NCBI GenBank assembly: GCA_016935595.1
Contig: JAFGQQ010000085.1
Location: forward strand, 1 to 16,320
DNA: 16,320 nucleotides
Reading direction: 5' to 3'
Origin: Bacteroidales bacterium
Lineage (GTDB): Bacteria > Bacteroidota > Bacteroidia > Bacteroidales > UBA10428
In this document: positions 14,101 to 16,320 of the stretch, piece after piece
Position numbering within the stretch: position 1 is the stretch's first letter
How the letters are laid out: the number at the start of each line of letters is the position of its first letter
The notes under the pieces: model-generated
Databases searched by the model: none
What the model was told of the DNA's origin: nothing
The model's input: only the letters and a program-made list of their open reading frames with translations
Translations under genes and position numbers: made by a program

Positions 14101-14832
14101 ATGTTTAATAATTTAATAAAAGCCATATCGAAACCCGCAAAAGCATTCCGTTTTCTTTCTTTTACCCTGCACTACTTGTTACGCAAAAAGGAAGGCACGC
14201 TTATATACATAGGCATGGATCCTAACGGAACCTTTAACCTGATGCATTTGGGCTTTAAACAATGCTATGGCTTTGAAGCCAATCCTGAACGCTATGCAAA
14301 ATTGCAAAAGCGTTATGGTAACAATCCTCGAATACAATTATTCAATATGGCTGTGGCCGATATGGATGGAGAAATCACATTTAACATCAGCAGTAACAAC
14401 AACGGAGCATCCTCATCCATTGGCACCTTTAACGACAATTGGAACGAAGAATACAACGGCGAAAAAATTACCATGGTAAAATCAATTACAGTGCCTTGCG
14501 TTAATCTTTACAACTTTTGCAAGAAGAATAACATTGGTTTTATCGAAGAATATTTCAGCGATATCCAGGGCTTCGATTTAACAGCCTTAAGCACCCTGAA
14601 ACCCATGATCGATAAAAAACAAATAAGGTATATAACCTGCGAAGTTGCCAGTAACAACAAAGGCAATGTATACAAAGACCTGCCCGACAACAGCGAAAAA
14701 GGTTTTGCCAACTTGTTAGGCAATAATTACAAAATGATTGCCAAAGGCTGGGGGGCTTTACGTAATGGCAAATTCGATAAAATACCCGAAGATGCCTGGG
14801 AATACGATTGCAAATGGCAATCTATTAATTAA
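14101..14832 (+). CDS. FkbM-like methyltransferase with atypical SAM motif
   Basis: A 243-residue protein resembling FkbM-family class I methyltransferases, which O-methylate sugars or other small groups. The fold landmarks are the first strand and loop TLIYIGMDPNGTF (33-45), the acidic end of strand 2 GFEANPERY (57-65), FNMAVADMDGEITF (81-94), and SDIQGFDLTAL (153-163), the counterpart of the family IDVEGxExxVL motif with Asp154. The glycine-rich loop is degenerate: the usual D-x-G-A-N becomes Y-I-G-M-D, so the canonical first Asp is absent and the Asn is replaced by Asp40. It may bind SAM differently or not at all. Codon and base composition are richer in G+C than the preceding sulfotransferase gene and match wecB after it. 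The spacing of 29 bp upstream and 37 bp downstream leaves room for coupling but no terminator. Confidence 0.78.
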   Translation: MFNNLIKAISKPAKAFRFLSFTLHYLLRKKEGTLIYIGMDPNGTFNLMHLGFKQCYGFEANPERYAKLQKRYGNNPRIQLFNMAVADMDGEITFNISSNNNGASSSIGTFNDNWNEEYNGEKITMVKSITVPCVNLYNFCKKNNIGFIEEYFSDIQGFDLTALSTLKPMIDKKQIRYITCEVASNNKGNVYKDLPDNSEKGFANLLGNNYKMIAKGWGALRNGKFDKIPEDAWEYDCKWQSIN

Positions 14833-14869
14833 TATAATTGCAAACAAAACCTCTGTAACGAAATAATTT

Positions 14870-16030
14870 ATGAAAATAATATCCGTTGTAGGTGCGCGCC
14901 CAAATTTTATGAAAATAGCACCCTTTATAAAAGCTATTCATAAACATAATCAGGAATCTGATTACGAAGAAATTGTACACATTCTGGTACATACCGGGCA
15001 ACATTATGATGACCGGATGTCAAAGAACTTTTTTAAAGACTTAGATATTCCTGAGGCCGATATAAATTTAGGAATAGGTTCGGGCAGCCATGCCGAACAA
15101 GTAGGTAATACCATGATTGCATTTGAAAAAGTATTAAAAAAAGAAAAACCCGACTGGGTTGTAGTTGTCGGCGATGTAAATGCAACACTGGCCTGTTCGG
15201 TAACCGCAAAAAAAGAACATATAAAATGCTGTCATATTGAAGCAGGGCTGCGATCAGGCGATATGAAAATGCCCGAAGAAATAAATCGTTTGGTTACCGA
15301 CAGACTTTGCGATTTATTGCTTACACCTGATATGCTTTCGAATAAAAACCTGCTAAAAGAAGGAGTTTCTCAAAATAGAATTTCATTTGTGGGCAATATT
15401 ATGATTGACACGCTCGAGAGCCAACGTTCAAAAGCTGAAAAACTTGAAATAAATGAAATAGTTAGAAAAAATATCTTGTTAGAGAATGGCTTTGATAATC
15501 TAAAAGATTTTTCCGGCACTAAATATTGTCTCATAACGCTACACCGCCCTTCAAATGTAGATCATAAGGAAGTTCTTAGTGCATTAATGAAATTTATTAC
15601 AAACGAAGTTTGTTCAGATATGCATGTGTTATGGCCCATCCATCCCCGCACCGGGAAACAATTAAAATCATTTGGATTATGGGATGAGATTGTTCAAAAT
15701 GAAAACTTAATTCTAATGCATCCATTAAATTATCATGACATGTTACGTTTAAATATCGATGCTACAATAATGTTAACCGATAGTGGTGGTTTACAGGAAG
15801 AATGTACCGTTTTGGGTACTCCCTGTTTAACCTTGCGCTGGAATACTGAACGCCCCGTTACTTTAAGAGAGCATGGAGGAGCCAGTGTGCTTGTTGGTAA
15901 TAATATTGAGCGCATTCGCACCGAATATGGTAATACCAAAAAAAGCAATAAAAAACCCTTTCGACCTGATTTATGGGATGGAAATACCGCTGAGCGTTGC
16001 TTACAGGCTATCCTGGCCTTCAAAGATTAA
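14870..16030 (+). CDS. wecB: UDP-N-acetylglucosamine 2-epimerase, non-hydrolysing
   Basis: A 386-residue GT-B-fold epimerase interconverting UDP-GlcNAc and UDP-ManNAc in the cytoplasm, the entry to ManNAc, ManNAcA and related sugars. The start MKIISVVGARPNFMK is diagnostic, and HTGQHYD (41-47) follows. Catalytic positions are visible: Asp102 in VVGDVNA, Glu124 in HIEAGLRSGD, Glu137 in MPEEINR and His225 in LITLHRPS. The C-terminal substrate region LTDSGGLQEE and the TxRWNTERPVT stretch are present. The length matches the family. No wecC-like UDP-ManNAc dehydrogenase or downstream modifying enzyme lies in the window, so the product may be used as ManNAc or processed by genes beyond the right edge. 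It is the last gene of the block; repeat-rich DNA follows. Confidence 0.96.
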   Translation: MKIISVVGARPNFMKIAPFIKAIHKHNQESDYEEIVHILVHTGQHYDDRMSKNFFKDLDIPEADINLGIGSGSHAEQVGNTMIAFEKVLKKEKPDWVVVVGDVNATLACSVTAKKEHIKCCHIEAGLRSGDMKMPEEINRLVTDRLCDLLLTPDMLSNKNLLKEGVSQNRISFVGNIMIDTLESQRSKAEKLEINEIVRKNILLENGFDNLKDFSGTKYCLITLHRPSNVDHKEVLSALMKFITNEVCSDMHVLWPIHPRTGKQLKSFGLWDEIVQNENLILMHPLNYHDMLRLNIDATIMLTDSGGLQEECTVLGTPCLTLRWNTERPVTLREHGGASVLVGNNIERIRTEYGNTKKSNKKPFRPDLWDGNTAERCLQAILAFKD

Positions 16031-16086
16031 CTATAATACAGATAAGTTACATTCAATAAGAGCAGATTCAAAAATCAAAATTCATA

Positions 16087-16142
16087 TTCCGGCTTTTTTC
16101 ACAATAAGAACGGCTCGCTTCTCTGCGCTCGCGATGCCGGAA
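16087..16142. repeat. Inverted-repeat element with TTCCGGC/GCCGGAA ends
   Basis: TTCCGGC (16087-16093) is repeated in inverted form as GCCGGAA (16136-16142). The interior contains GGCTCGC and GCTCGCG blocks around a TTCTCTGC core, a G+C-rich pattern of the kind seen in Bacteroidota intergenic repeats. It can fold as a large hairpin after wecB, which may aid transcript end formation or stability. The T-run TTTTTT lies inside the left arm loop rather than after the stem. Confidence 0.5.
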
Positions 16143-16151
16143 ACAAACAAT

Positions 16152-16204
16152 CGTCACTACAGCACCAACTTTACCGTCACTACAGCACCAACTTTACCGT
16201 CACT
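16152..16204. repeat. Perfect 23-bp tandem duplication plus partial third copy
   Basis: The unit begins CGTCACTACAGCACC and ends AACTTTAC. Copy 1 is at 16152-16174 and copy 2 at 16175-16197, identical. A third copy begins at 16198 with CGTCACT and then diverges into the REP-like element. The shared CGTCACT word suggests the duplication arose by slippage at the edge of that element. There are no spacers, so it is not a CRISPR array. Confidence 0.8.
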
Positions 16205-16320
16205 GCGAGGCAACAGCAAGGAGTAATTACTTAGTACGGTGGTTTTTTGCCGAAGCAGTCTGTACAATGCGGCACGAAAAGAACAGATCGCCGCACTGCC
16301 AACCGGCGGATCGCGATGAC
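16198..16320. repeat. REP-like imperfect inverted repeat, may continue past the window
   Basis: The left end CGTCACTGCGAGG (16198-16210) resembles the reverse complement of the right end GGATCGCGATGAC (16308-16320). The inner arms GCAGTCTGT (16255-16263) and ACAGATCGC (16283-16291) also nearly pair. The outer ends are variants of the widespread CGTCATTGCGAG intergenic repeat known from Bacteroidota and other phyla. It is probably a non-autonomous, non-coding repeat element; its true right edge may lie outside the window. Confidence 0.6.

Larger units (their letters stand above)
16031..16320. other. Gene-free right-hand end with repeats
   Basis: No convincing gene is seen in these 290 bases on either strand. 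The composition shifts from AT-rich to about balanced. The segment contains a hairpin-forming element (16087-16142), a perfect 23-bp tandem duplication (16152-16197) and a REP-like element that reaches the window end (from 16198). Its position after wecB suggests an operon end or an insertion hotspot. No simple intrinsic terminator with a U-tract is seen. Confidence 0.55.

Noticed and set aside
14267..14479. A second + strand open frame inside the FkbM-like gene
   Set aside because: It is fully nested in another frame of a gene with clear family motifs and shows no domain of its own.
16152..16204. CRISPR array
   Set aside because: The two 23-bp copies are directly adjacent with no unique spacers, and no cas genes are present.
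15873..16226. An open frame on the + strand overlapping the end of wecB and running into the right spacer
   Set aside because: It is out of frame with the clear wecB sequence, has no recognisable domain, and its tail is only translated repeat DNA.

Overview
The window looks like a stretch of a Bacteroidota chromosome (Bacteroidales or Marinilabiliales type). This is an inference from AT-rich DNA, starts with little or no Shine-Dalgarno sequence, a small antitoxin of a type common in that phylum, and degenerate intergenic repeats familiar from it. All supported genes are on the + strand.

Left edge (1-1654): two toxin-antitoxin modules. The first is a HEPN/MNT pair (HepT-MntA type) whose HEPN gene is cut by the window start. 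The second is a VapB-like antitoxin with a VapC PIN-domain toxin that has lost its C-terminus. Between them lie about 400 bp of gene-free DNA with degenerate repeats and hairpins. The truncated vapC ends 8 bp before the first polysaccharide gene, so this looks like the border where a polysaccharide cluster was joined to older accessory DNA.

Polysaccharide cluster (1663-16030): one unidirectional block with short gaps or overlaps throughout, consistent with one or a few transcripts. (i) Nucleotide-sugar supply: glucose-1-phosphate cytidylyltransferase (rfbF), CDP-glucose 4,6-dehydratase (rfbG), an RmlC-type sugar epimerase and a PLP sugar aminotransferase. A hexapeptide acyltransferase follows that could acylate the amino sugar. 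(ii) A SAM methyltransferase with two C-terminal four-cysteine zinc-ribbon-like modules. (iii) Assembly and export by the Wzx/Wzy route: flippase, polymerase, a GT2 and two GT4 glycosyltransferases. (iv) Decoration: a sulfotransferase-like protein and an FkbM-like methyltransferase. (v) A non-hydrolysing UDP-GlcNAc 2-epimerase (wecB type), giving ManNAc-type precursors. The initiating phosphoglycosyltransferase and the Wza/Wzc export genes are not in the window.

Right edge (16031-16320): no gene. It holds a hairpin, a perfect 23-bp tandem duplication and a REP-like imperfect inverted repeat that reaches the window end.

The cluster is a compositional mosaic. Precursor and housekeeping-like genes (rfbF to aminotransferase, FkbM, wecB) are clearly richer in G+C than the acyltransferase and the glycosyltransferase-to-sulfotransferase core, as expected when the strain-specific serotype core is exchanged between strains. 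The least ordinary points are the CDP-sugar branch, which has an RmlC-type epimerase plus a Lys-type aminotransferase instead of RfbH; the methyltransferase with double zinc ribbon; the truncated VapC at the cluster border; and a 47-codon in-frame open segment after the stop of the first GT4 gene that ends in a GTGA coupling with the next gene.
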